NCBI GenBank assembly: GCA_900553015.1
Contig: USBY01000006.1
Coordinates: forward strand, 1-64,000
Direction: 5' to 3'
DNA length: 64,000 bases
Origin: an uncultured Clostridium sp.
GTDB lineage: Bacteria; Bacillota; Clostridia; TANB77; CAG-508
The notes under the pieces were generated by a model. That model was not told the origin of the DNA and did no database searches. It saw nothing but the letters and a program-made list of their open reading frames with translations. Position numbers and translations under genes: made by a program. Of the stretch, positions 48,307-58,009 are shown piece by piece. Position 1 is the stretch's first letter. Each line of letters begins with the position of its first letter.

Positions 48307-51300
48307 CTATAAAACTTTCTTCTTTATTATTACAATTCCTGCTACTAATACTCCTAAACTAACTATAGCAATTACTATTAATGTTAACTGTCTGTTTGCA
48401 CCAAATGGTACTACAAATGTTAATACTTCTGCTTTTCCAGTATCAACCTCTTCTATATTTTTAAGAGTTGATGGATATGTATTACCTGGAATTTCTACTA
48501 CTTCTTTATTCGTAGTATCTTCATAGTATGGTCTTCTACCATTAGCTATAGTCAATCTTATAACTTCTGCTATATTTTGTATTTCATCGGCATTTGATGT
48601 GTCTTCTGTTCTTGCAATAACCCTTGTAAGTGTCATAACATCTTCCAATGATATATAGTCATCACTTCTTAAGTATTGAGTTGCTTCACCTGGTAAATTA
48701 GTTAATAATATTTCATCCACTGAATTTTTAGCTTCATCAAAAGCACCAGGCTCTAATAATGTTCCCCTATAATTATCTGGAAGTTTTATAGATTCATCTC
48801 TATTTGCAATTACTTGCCATAAATCAGCACTTTGTATAGTTTTTCCTGCAACTGCATATGAACCGTTTCCTGGATTTATAGCATATGAAATCGTTCCGTA
48901 TTGTTTTGTTAGTTCTACATCATATTGTAATGAATTTGGTATATAATCAATTATTGCTGTAGCTACAATTGTATTTTCGGTATTTCTATTTGAAACAACT
49001 CCTGTATAATAATATGATCTATCATTATAATCTAACTCGCTATGATTTCTTAAAGTTAAAGAATATCTTACAGTTAATGTAGAACCATATAGTAAGTTTT
49101 CATCTACAGTACCTTGTACTAATCCGCTAGATGTCATATTTCCTCTATTATTATATTTGTTTTCTTTCCATGTTAAGTTAGAAGTTGACTGATTTGTATC
49201 GAATATAGTTGTACCATCTGTAGCTGTTAATTTAATATGTGATACATTCTTTTCTAATACAATTTTTGTTCTTGGTCTCTCTATTATTCCGAAATCCACA
49301 TTTTGTACTTTATATGATGTCTTTTCATTTTTCAAGTATTCAATTTCCATTGCCATTTTGGCTGTATTTGCAGTCATATATGTGTTCTCTGCTAATGTTG
49401 ATAATAAGTTAGAATTACTTGTTCTTGTTGCATTTAATACAGTAGCAACATCATATTTATAATCTTTACTATATGAATTTACAGTCTCTCTTCTAGAGTA
49501 ATCATCTGCTGCATCATTCTTACGTGGTGAAGTATTCTTATACCAATATAAATCTGAGTAATCTCCTTCTGTATAAATTGTAGATTTATAATCTTGACCT
49601 GTATACATTTGATTATTCTTTTGAGGATTTACTAAACATTCATAATCACCATAAGTAAATTTAATTAGATAATCTCCTGGGATATATCCAGATAATGTGT
49701 AGCTTCCATCCTCGTTACTTCTCGTTTCTACTTTATTTAAAGTATCAACATCATCGTTATTTTGACAAAGTAATTCTACTTTTACTTTATTTACAATATT
49801 TTCTCCACTTGCATATTGTCCATCACCAATTCTTTCATTATGATCTAATTTATCTTTAAGTGGTAAATCCTCGAATACAGTACCTGATATTGTTCTTTCT
49901 GTATCATCTCTTATAAGTTTTAATCCTGGTGCAACATCTGCATCATCTTCAAATACCGCACTACTGCGTTTTGTTTTTTCTGTACCATCTAGGCTTTGGT
50001 AAGCATTAGTCTTTGATTGTTTTACAAAGTTTTGAACATTAGAAGATGTTGGGTTCATGTTGTCTGGTGTTGAGTCTATATCTAATAAACCTGCAACAGC
50101 TCCTGCATTTGTTATTTTATTACCATTTAAGTCATATCTATCTGATGTATAAGTATTTCTATAACCTGCAATTTCTGCAAAGTTTTCTTCTAGTGTCTCT
50201 CCTGTTGATAGTAATTCTCTTAAGGTATCGTATGAAACTTTGTATTGCATAAAGATCCATTTCTTATCTGTTATTCCTTCATTTGCTATACCTGTTGTAT
50301 GAATCTTATTATATGTCTTACCATTTCCAGATACACTACCTGAAGAACTCCAATTTATGGCTTTTCCATTCTCATCATAAGAATTTACTAATTGATATGA
50401 TGTATCTGCATAATCATTTAAGTCTGTTATATATCCTGTAATTTTACCAACTGATTGGTTCTTTATTTGTATTTTATATGTTACATATACTTGTAATTTA
50501 TCTGGATCAGAATCATACTGTGCAGCTGATTTATATTGTAAGTCTGTTTTTCTTAGTTTTCTTTCATAATCAGGTATATCTGTACCTCTTATCGTTACTT
50601 CTAAATCTTCTCCTGCACCATTATAATCATATGTATGGCTCTTACCATTTATTGTTACATCAACTTTTACTAAGTCTTTTCTTAAGTTCATATCAAATTC
50701 TTCTCTATCTTTTATACCAAAGTTAACGTTTTGTGTCTGTTCTGTAGTATTTGCTGCATTATATAATAATAAGTTTTGTAATCCATTTGAGCCTGTATAT
50801 GCATAGATCATAAACATTTCATTGTTAGTATCATCTCTATCTGGATATTTATGATTTGCATCTACTTGTGCAAATTTATTATTAAATGAATTTCTATTTT
50901 GTGTTCCATCTGTTGCATATGATCTTTCTGCAACTGTTGTATCTACCTTATTATTACCTGTTCCAGTATATTTCTTTTGAGTTTGATATGTTGTTGGTTC
51001 ATAAAGTTGTCCATTATATTTAAATCTTACATAATAACTCTTAGATGGATCTAGTTTGTCAAACTCATAGTATCCATTGTTATTTGTACTTGTTTGCGCT
51101 ACTTGTTTTCTTGATGAATCAAATAATACTACTTCTATTCCTGGTAACATTTTATCGCCAGTACTTAAAATACCATCTTCACTTCCATCTTTTTGTGCTA
51201 AATTATCTTTAAATACCTTACCTGCTATTTTTAAAGTTAATGTTACTGGTATTCCATTATTACTAATAGTACTTTTATCTCCTGAAGCATTTATTTTATC

Positions 51301-52938
51301 TGAAGCAACAATTTCAAAGTATATCATTGTATTTGATCCTCTATAATATTGCATTGCTTGAGAACCTTTAAATCCTTTAAGCGAACTACTTAATGTAATC
51401 GTTTTCGTATAGTTATTTCCGCTTTTTGTCCATCCATTTGATTTTCCGTCTTGAATTTTTAGTCCAGTACTTGGCTCATCTACCAAAGTTACTTTTGTAC
51501 CTGGAGGAGAGCTTCCTGGTCCTATATTATATATTACCCATTGATACTCTACAATGTCCCCATTGTATACATATGGCACTCCATTAGAATTAAGCTCACT
51601 TGCATCACAATATTTTTTATAGTCTGGATATGTTACACTTTTAACTGAAGCATTATTCTTTCCTTTATTATTAACTGTTATTGTTGGCACTTCGTTTACT
51701 GTAAATATTCTTGTATATGAACCATCTTCTTGCTTTCTTTGGATTGATTTTATATATTTATATTTAACTATAACTGGTTCTGCTGGTGGAACTTTTAAAG
51801 TAAGTTCTGTTGAACCTGGTACATCTTGAGTATTAAACACTGCAATTCTTTGGTTCTCTCCACCGGCAAAAAGCATTATTCTGGTTGCATGAACAGAATT
51901 TCCTGTACCTGTTAATTTTATGCTTTTAATATCCTCTGCTATATCACGAATTTTAATATAAAAATCCGTATCGTTAGCAATTTTGTCCATTCCAATTGCA
52001 TTCTTAGAAGAATCTAGTATCGCTATATTTGATGTTGTATATGTTGTAGTTGCTGTTTCAATAGTTACTCCAGTAACTTTTGCGCTTCCAGTTTTCTTGA
52101 TTCTATATGGTCCTAAAATAGTTTCTTTATCTGTATATTCTATATCTGGATCTCCTACTGATGTATTTGTAATTCCTCCTACACCATTTACTCTGTCTTC
52201 GGCATATCTTCTTGCTTCCTCATATACTGATGTATAATCATATTGTGTATCTCCTTTGTATCCATATATTCTTTGCCACTGTTGCCCTTTCCATTGAGAT
52301 ACACCACCTGTATATTCATCTTCGGAATATTTACTTCCTGCCATTATATTAAAAACACTATTGTAATTTTTAGCATAATTACAAAATACAAAGAAATTTG
52401 TAGAATACCATCCATCTATAACGCTCTGTGAACTACTGTTAGCATCTTGTATTCCAGAATTTCCATGTAACATCCAGTTTGCAATTCCTGCCAAGAAACG
52501 AGCTCTTTTTACAACATCTGAATTTGTTATTCTCTGTGCTCCTGCGGTTCCATAATATGCTCCTGATGCTACATATACATTTAAACCTGTCCAATCTGAT
52601 AACTTAGTATTATATTTATTGTCTATATCTACAATTGCTTGTAACCTATATGATGATCCATAATTTCCGTCTGCTGTGTGGTCTGGGTCAAAACACGCAG
52701 CAGTTGATTTCCAAATTGTAGCATCTTGTGTTCCATCTCCTACATATAAATCAACTGTTGTTGTGTCTGTATAATCATATGATAAGAAATCAGTTGGATT
52801 AGAAAATGCTTTGTTAGCAATATCTTTATCTGTTATCCCTTCTACCACATTTGTAAATATTATAGCCATTCCTATTATTATAACTATTAATAAGGCAAGA
52901 TTAATTAAGATTTTCTTTTTTGTTTCTTTATTTTCCAT
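48307..52938 (-). CDS. Giant surface protein with SdrD-B-like domains (1543 residues)
   Basis: An N-terminal membrane/signal segment (residues 10-30) is followed by a ~230-residue head containing STAACFDPDHTADG (Cys82) and ARFLAGIANWML. The layout recalls a thioester domain, but I do not find the Gln of the TQXA motif. Next are DUF11-like regions and two SdrD-B/prealbumin-like domains (GKVFKDNLAQKDGSEDGILS with NNGYYEFDKLDPSKSY; GTVFEDLPLKDKLDHNERIG with NEDGSYTLSGYIPGDY). The C-terminal helix is LIVIAIVSLGVLVAGIVIIKKKVL. No LPXTG. The start overlaps the end of the 1607-residue gene by 11 bases, so the two are one operon. Ribosome site AAGGGGAGGG, ten bases upstream. Likely adhesin or surface-layer component. 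Confidence 0.87.
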   Translation of the reverse strand: MENKETKKKILINLALLIVIIIGMAIIFTNVVEGITDKDIANKAFSNPTDFLSYDYTDTTTVDLYVGDGTQDATIWKSTAACFDPDHTADGNYGSSYRLQAIVDIDNKYNTKLSDWTGLNVYVASGAYYGTAGAQRITNSDVVKRARFLAGIANWMLHGNSGIQDANSSSQSVIDGWYSTNFFVFCNYAKNYNSVFNIMAGSKYSEDEYTGGVSQWKGQQWQRIYGYKGDTQYDYTSVYEEARRYAEDRVNGVGGITNTSVGDPDIEYTDKETILGPYRIKKTGSAKVTGVTIETATTTYTTSNIAILDSSKNAIGMDKIANDTDFYIKIRDIAEDIKSIKLTGTGNSVHATRIMLFAGGENQRIAVFNTQDVPGSTELTLKVPPAEPVIVKYKYIKSIQRKQEDGSYTRIFTVNEVPTITVNNKGKNNASVKSVTYPDYKKYCDASELNSNGVPYVYNGDIVEYQWVIYNIGPGSSPPGTKVTLVDEPSTGLKIQDGKSNGWTKSGNNYTKTITLSSSLKGFKGSQAMQYYRGSNTMIYFEIVASDKINASGDKSTISNNGIPVTLTLKIAGKVFKDNLAQKDGSEDGILSTGDKMLPGIEVVLFDSSRKQVAQTSTNNNGYYEFDKLDPSKSYYVRFKYNGQLYEPTTYQTQKKYTGTGNNKVDTTVAERSYATDGTQNRNSFNNKFAQVDANHKYPDRDDTNNEMFMIYAYTGSNGLQNLLLYNAANTTEQTQNVNFGIKDREEFDMNLRKDLVKVDVTINGKSHTYDYNGAGEDLEVTIRGTDIPDYERKLRKTDLQYKSAAQYDSDPDKLQVYVTYKIQIKNQSVGKITGYITDLNDYADTSYQLVNSYDENGKAINWSSSGSVSGNGKTYNKIHTTGIANEGITDKKWIFMQYKVSYDTLRELLSTGETLEENFAEIAGYRNTYTSDRYDLNGNKITNAGAVAGLLDIDSTPDNMNPTSSNVQNFVKQSKTNAYQSLDGTEKTKRSSAVFEDDADVAPGLKLIRDDTERTISGTVFEDLPLKDKLDHNERIGDGQYASGENIVNKVKVELLCQNNDDVDTLNKVETRSNEDGSYTLSGYIPGDYLIKFTYGDYECLVNPQKNNQMYTGQDYKSTIYTEGDYSDLYWYKNTSPRKNDAADDYSRRETVNSYSKDYKYDVATVLNATRTSNSNLLSTLAENTYMTANTAKMAMEIEYLKNEKTSYKVQNVDFGIIERPRTKIVLEKNVSHIKLTATDGTTIFDTNQSTSNLTWKENKYNNRGNMTSSGLVQGTVDENLLYGSTLTVRYSLTLRNHSELDYNDRSYYYTGVVSNRNTENTIVATAIIDYIPNSLQYDVELTKQYGTISYAINPGNGSYAVAGKTIQSADLWQVIANRDESIKLPDNYRGTLLEPGAFDEAKNSVDEILLTNLPGEATQYLRSDDYISLEDVMTLTRVIARTEDTSNADEIQNIAEVIRLTIANGRRPYYEDTTNKEVVEIPGNTYPSTLKNIEEVDTGKAEVLTFVVPFGANRQLTLIVIAIVSLGVLVAGIVIIKKKVL

Positions 52939-55900
52939 TCTTTCTTAACCCTCCCCTTCTTTTTATAATAATTCTAGCTATTAATACTAAGATAGCTAAT
53001 ATTAAGATTATTAATATTGTTATTTGTACTGCACCTGTTTTTACTCCTATAATTAATTGTGCTGTATTATTTTCACTATTAATATCTATATTTAGATTTG
53101 CATTCTCGCTTTGTACATTTGAAATATCTGCTTTATTTACAACATTCTTTCCTTCTCCTTGGCTTCCTGTTGTAGTTGTCATAGTTAATTTTATAGATTT
53201 TGTTTCTCCTGCACCAATAGTAGTATTTTCTAATTGATTTGTTGCTAAGTCATTTCCTTTACTATACCAATTTCCTGAAGTATCTTTTAATTGTAAATCA
53301 CTGCTTGGTGTATCTACTATTTCTTGAATTGTCTCTGCAGTTTCTCCTTGGTTTTGTATATCTATTGTATATTCGATTTCTATTTGTGCATTTGCCATTT
53401 CCTTAGAAGCTATTTCAACTTTTGCTATTTGTTTTCTATCAAAGTTATATGTTTTTGTACTTTTATTTGTTTTTACTGTAACTTTTGTTATTGTTTTTGA
53501 AATATTTAATTTTCTAGCTGAGAATTCAATAAATCCAGCATTTATATTGTTTAAATCGCTATCTTCTACTGTTAATTCTTCTGTTGCTGCTACTTTCTTT
53601 CTTTGACCATTTTCTTCTATCTCTGCTTCTAATACATCAGAATTACTATTTTCATCAATACCATTTGCTTTGTAAGGTGATAAATAATATTTTGAAGTAT
53701 CATATTCAAATATAACTCTATAATTACCATTCTCTACTTCATTAAATTCATAATATCCATTTGAACTAGAAGTAGTTTCTTGCAATATTGTTCCTGTCCC
53801 AGTAATTAATAATACTCTAATATCAGGAATATTTACTTCTGAAGAATCTTTTACCCCATCTTTGTCTGCATCATTCCATGTAAATCCATTTATCGAAATA
53901 TTAGTTCCTGGATTATCTGGGTCTGGATCTGGGTTTGGCTCATCGCCACCACCTGGTTCTCCAGAGATTTCATCAACTATTTTATGTTTTATTGTATTAG
54001 ATGTTTGCTCTTTTTTTACCTGCCTTGAATTTAATGTAACTGTATTTGATATTTCTGTATTATTATTTAAATATGTATTAATTGTAGTCTCGATTACTAA
54101 TTTTACTTGTTCTTTTGCTTGTATTGTTGCCGGTATAGAAATAACTTGTCCATTTACAGTAAGTTCTGTCTGTTGTCCATTTTGTTCTAAGTATGCTCTA
54201 TTTACTACTGCATTTTCTGGAACATCATCTGTAATCGTAACATCTGCTGCAATATCACCTTCATTTGTAATCTCTGTTGTGTAAATTAAGTTATCATCTT
54301 GTTTTACTTGATCTGCAATATTAGCTGTTTGTTCTAATTTAAATGTTGTTAAAGATTTATTTACAGTAAAATCTAATTGTCCAGATAAATACTCCTCATC
54401 ATTATAAAGTGCATTACAGAATGTATAGAATGTATTTGTTTTTAATCCGTCTTCTAAAGGATTAAATAATGCATATGTATAAATAACTACTGTTTGTCCT
54501 GCTGGAATACTTTTTACTGTATATTTTAATGTATTGTCTTTGTTCTCTATTATTTCTGCATTATTTGTTGGTGTTGAATCTAATATTTGTTCTGTAATTA
54601 CAACATTCTTTGTATAATAAAATGAAACTACTAAGTCATTTATATCTTCATTAGATAAATTCTTGATTTTCATTCCAAATATTGCTGCTCCATCTTCTGT
54701 TAAAGAATCTGGATATCCAGTTGTTGTTCCTGGATCTAATAAAATTTGTAGTTTAGCATCTTTTATTGGATTCTCTATAGATTTTATTTCTTTTTCACTA
54801 ATAGAATCTGCAGCTATTTTTATAGTCGCTTGAGTTGAACTATTATCTCCTGCTTTCTTTACAATTACTTGGTAGTTTAATTCAACTTCTTCACCTGCAC
54901 CTAAACTTTCTATTGTAAATTCTTGTTCTTTTTTGTCTGGTACTTCATAAAATCCTTGGTTAACAAGATCTTCTGTAACTTGTTTTGTCATAAATTCATA
55001 AAATACTGCATTTGTATTTGTTGCTGTAAGTTTTATATTATTTATAGTTTTATCTGTTGTGTTCGTTAATTTAATAATATATTTAAGGTTTTGCTCATCA
55101 TGTACATCTTCTCCAGCTTGTAATGAAACATTTCCTTTTACTACAGATATTTCTGTTTTTATCTCTGATTCATCAACTGTAGATGCTTCTGGGTCTGCCT
55201 CATTTAATTGCATATCTTCTGTAGAAACTTTAATTCCAGACCAGTTATTTACTTCATTTTCATTTTGCTTTGCATTTGCTATAAATGCAACATATGAGCT
55301 TTTACTATATGATATATTTTCTGGTATTTTTAGGTCATACTCGATTGTTACTGTATCACCTTTATTTAAATTTGAATTATCAAATGATATTTTAAATAAA
55401 TTACTATTTTCAGTTTTAGTCTCTGACCAGTTTTCATTATCTTCTGAATAATATATTTTAGCATCATCTCTGTTTATATAAACATTTCCTACAATTTCAC
55501 CATTAAAGTTTGAATTAATAGAATTTTCTCCTAAAGTATATTGTCTATCTTCTATTGGTGTCATTCCAACTAGTTCAAAGTTATTTACAGTATTATCAAA
55601 ATTATTTACTACTGTTTCTTTTACATGAATTGTTTGTTCTACTGTATTTGCTCTTAATTTTACTTCTTTTAACTCTTTGTTCTTTGATGTTGTTCCATTT
55701 ACTTCTGTTTGCATTACAAATCCATATGGAGCTGTTATTTTTATAGGAACATTATATGTACCATTATTATCATATGTTATGGCTTTTTCATTTGTATATA
55801 CATATGTAATATTAGTATCTCTTGATGTTAAGTCTTGATATGTTTTTACAGTTCCACTTATAGAAATTTGTGTGTTTGCAGTTATATCATTATTTAAATA

Positions 55901-57751
55901 TTCTTGTTGTTCTCCTGTTACATATATTGTTAATGTTTTCGTTCCGTCAGGATTGTTTACCATATTGCTACTTTGTAAACGCAATCCATTTTCAAAAGAC
56001 ATACCAATTTGTTCTATATTTACAGTTTCAAATTCACTTGGGAATATTACTTGTAATACTGGATTTTTGTATAAATCGTAGTCCATATTTTGTGTGTTTA
56101 AATTTAATTTCATATTTATTTTAGATTCATTATCTATTGTATAGAATTCTGTTTTATCTATTTCCATTGTAGATTTAGTAACTGTATTATATAGGTTAAT
56201 ATTTTTTTCTGTAGTATTAGAGTAAATCATATTGTTTGTCTCAAATACTAGTTTTAATTGATTTATTGCTTTTAATTCATCATTGCTTATTCCATGATTA
56301 CTTATAATTTTTTTACTACTATTTATATGAATATTTCCTATTTTTGCTGGATCTTTTATTACAATTTTAATTCTTGATACATTTTCATAATTTACTACTA
56401 TATTTCCATTTTCATCTGCCTGTGTATCTTTATTAATAGTAATTATTAGATTTCCAGTATTTTCGTCATATATTTCTAAAGAACCTTTATCTCCTAATAT
56501 TTCTGTAACTTCTGCTTTTGATATTGCTGTTCTTGTATAAGATGTTTTATTTGTTATATTTAAATTTGTTTCATCTCCAACTAAAGTGTTTTCTTTTTCT
56601 GTTATTTCTATATTTCTATTTGGTAAAATGTATTGTATTTGTACATTCATATTTACATCATAAGGTGTTTCGTATTTTTGCCAATACATATATCCTTTGC
56701 TTATATTTTCTGCACTACTTATATCTACTTTAGTTGTTTGATTTGTTTTCTCTTTCTCTAAATTATTTTCGAAAGAAATATTAGTTTCATTTAAATTATA
56801 TGGTTTTACTTTTAAGTTTTGCTTTACATTAATATTTACCTTGTCTAGATTAAATTGACTTCCATATACATATATAACATCATAGTTTATATTTCCTAAT
56901 AAATTATTTATCTCATTATTTTCATTTGAAGTATTTTCTTTTCTTATTAAAAGGGTTTTATTTTCCTTATCGTAAGTAAATTCATTTTCAGAAAGTTTCT
57001 TTCCATTTTCAGTTATATCTATTTCTTCTGGAATAGTTCCATTTATCTCTGGCACATTTGAACTAAATTCTACATATTCCATAGGTACTGTAATGTTATT
57101 AATTGTTCCTAGTGTATTAGTAATTACTATAGACTTTCCATCAGCCTCGATATAGTTTTCTATATTTGTTTGTAATGCTCCTTCCACATTAGATATCCAT
57201 TTTAACCTTACAGCTATGTTACCTGATATATTTTTATTTGATTTCTGGCTATCAGTATATGTTCCTTCTAAAGTTATTTCTGTATCTCTTTCTAAATCAG
57301 TTAAGTTAACCTTGTCACCAGCTTTATAACTTATTTTTACAGGAATTTCTACATTTTCTGATATTTGATTAAGTTCTATACTGTTTTCTGTTTCATTTAC
57401 ACTTTTGATAAGTGTATTTGACTTCAATTCTTCATAATTTATTGCAAAATTTGGATTATTTAAATTGATTTTTGCATTTTGAATAATTCCCTCTTGCAAT
57501 GAAATATTGAAATACAAATAATTTTCATCTTTTGTATTTACTTCAGCCATATGAACTTTATCTTCCCCGTTTTTTAAATACGCATCAAAATTAACCTTTC
57601 TATCTCCTGCCTCAGTTTTTTGATTTTCATACTCGCTAACTGCTGCAGCTACTTCTGATAGAAAAGTTCCATAAGAAGATATAATTACCATCACGATAAT
57701 TAATGCTGAAATAAATTTACTGCATATACTTAATTTCTTTTCTTTTTCCAT
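52928..57751 (-). CDS. Giant surface protein with repeated beta domains and one SdrD-B-like domain (1607 residues)
   Basis: Signal peptide ICSKFISALIIVMVIISSYG, then more than 1,000 residues of Asn/Thr/Glu-rich beta domains I cannot assign individually. DUF11-like modules (NNIKLTATNTNAVFYEFM; TTEITNEGDIAADVTITDDV) and one SdrD-B domain (INGFTWNDADKDGVKDSSEV with SSNGYYEFNEVENGNY) follow. The end is a membrane helix (ITILIILILAILVLIARIII) and basic tail RRGGLRKNGK. A longer frame starts at 57775, but ATG 57751 (MEKEKKLSI) has GAGGGGTG five bases upstream. First gene of a two-gene operon, with its promoter and an ATCCGTAA box upstream. No LPXTG sorting motif. Confidence 0.88.
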   Translation of the reverse strand: MEKEKKLSICSKFISALIIVMVIISSYGTFLSEVAAAVSEYENQKTEAGDRKVNFDAYLKNGEDKVHMAEVNTKDENYLYFNISLQEGIIQNAKINLNNPNFAINYEELKSNTLIKSVNETENSIELNQISENVEIPVKISYKAGDKVNLTDLERDTEITLEGTYTDSQKSNKNISGNIAVRLKWISNVEGALQTNIENYIEADGKSIVITNTLGTINNITVPMEYVEFSSNVPEINGTIPEEIDITENGKKLSENEFTYDKENKTLLIRKENTSNENNEINNLLGNINYDVIYVYGSQFNLDKVNINVKQNLKVKPYNLNETNISFENNLEKEKTNQTTKVDISSAENISKGYMYWQKYETPYDVNMNVQIQYILPNRNIEITEKENTLVGDETNLNITNKTSYTRTAISKAEVTEILGDKGSLEIYDENTGNLIITINKDTQADENGNIVVNYENVSRIKIVIKDPAKIGNIHINSSKKIISNHGISNDELKAINQLKLVFETNNMIYSNTTEKNINLYNTVTKSTMEIDKTEFYTIDNESKINMKLNLNTQNMDYDLYKNPVLQVIFPSEFETVNIEQIGMSFENGLRLQSSNMVNNPDGTKTLTIYVTGEQQEYLNNDITANTQISISGTVKTYQDLTSRDTNITYVYTNEKAITYDNNGTYNVPIKITAPYGFVMQTEVNGTTSKNKELKEVKLRANTVEQTIHVKETVVNNFDNTVNNFELVGMTPIEDRQYTLGENSINSNFNGEIVGNVYINRDDAKIYYSEDNENWSETKTENSNLFKISFDNSNLNKGDTVTIEYDLKIPENISYSKSSYVAFIANAKQNENEVNNWSGIKVSTEDMQLNEADPEASTVDESEIKTEISVVKGNVSLQAGEDVHDEQNLKYIIKLTNTTDKTINNIKLTATNTNAVFYEFMTKQVTEDLVNQGFYEVPDKKEQEFTIESLGAGEEVELNYQVIVKKAGDNSSTQATIKIAADSISEKEIKSIENPIKDAKLQILLDPGTTTGYPDSLTEDGAAIFGMKIKNLSNEDINDLVVSFYYTKNVVITEQILDSTPTNNAEIIENKDNTLKYTVKSIPAGQTVVIYTYALFNPLEDGLKTNTFYTFCNALYNDEEYLSGQLDFTVNKSLTTFKLEQTANIADQVKQDDNLIYTTEITNEGDIAADVTITDDVPENAVVNRAYLEQNGQQTELTVNGQVISIPATIQAKEQVKLVIETTINTYLNNNTEISNTVTLNSRQVKKEQTSNTIKHKIVDEISGEPGGGDEPNPDPDPDNPGTNISINGFTWNDADKDGVKDSSEVNIPDIRVLLITGTGTILQETTSSSNGYYEFNEVENGNYRVIFEYDTSKYYLSPYKANGIDENSNSDVLEAEIEENGQRKKVAATEELTVEDSDLNNINAGFIEFSARKLNISKTITKVTVKTNKSTKTYNFDRKQIAKVEIASKEMANAQIEIEYTIDIQNQGETAETIQEIVDTPSSDLQLKDTSGNWYSKGNDLATNQLENTTIGAGETKSIKLTMTTTTGSQGEGKNVVNKADISNVQSENANLNIDINSENNTAQLIIGVKTGAVQITILIILILAILVLIARIIIKRRGGLRKNGK

Positions 57752-57790
57752 AGGAACACCCCTCATAATTTGCATAAATATATATAATAA

Positions 57791-57819
57791 AATATAACAA
57801 TATAAAGCTTTTAGTTCAA
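57791..57819 (-). promoter_or_regulatory. Predicted promoter of the second giant surface operon
   Basis: Minus strand TTGAAC (57814-57819), 17-base spacer, TATATT (57791-57796). Confidence 0.65.
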
Positions 57820-57859
57820 TATACTTATTTTTTGTCTTTTTTTATCGTATTAGATGCCT

Positions 57860-57867
57860 TTACGGAT
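57860..57867 (-). promoter_or_regulatory. ATCCGTAA box, second giant surface operon
   Basis: Coding strand reads GAACATCCGTAAAGGCATCT, 109 bp before the start codon and 40 bp above the -35. Confidence 0.5.
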
Positions 57868-57925
57868 GTTCATTTCATTAAATTATTACAATTCCATTAA
57901 ATATTTATTTTCTTTTTATTACACA

Positions 57926-57976
57926 CAAAAAAAGACACTATAAAATTGTTGCTTCAATTTTAATATAGTGTCTTTA
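57926..57976 (-). terminator. Intrinsic terminator after the M23 peptidase gene
   Basis: Minus strand AAAGACACTATA, inner ATTG/CAAT pairing, TATAGTGTCTTTTTTT. Good stem with a T-run. Confidence 0.85.
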
Positions 57977-58009
57977 TTTTTATATTTCCTTTGATATTGC
58001 TTGTTTCAG

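Noticed and set aside
8745..57751. LPXTG sortase anchoring of the surface proteins
   Set aside because: The complete C-termini end in a membrane helix and a short basic tail without LPXTG or a close variant; no sortase gene is in the window.
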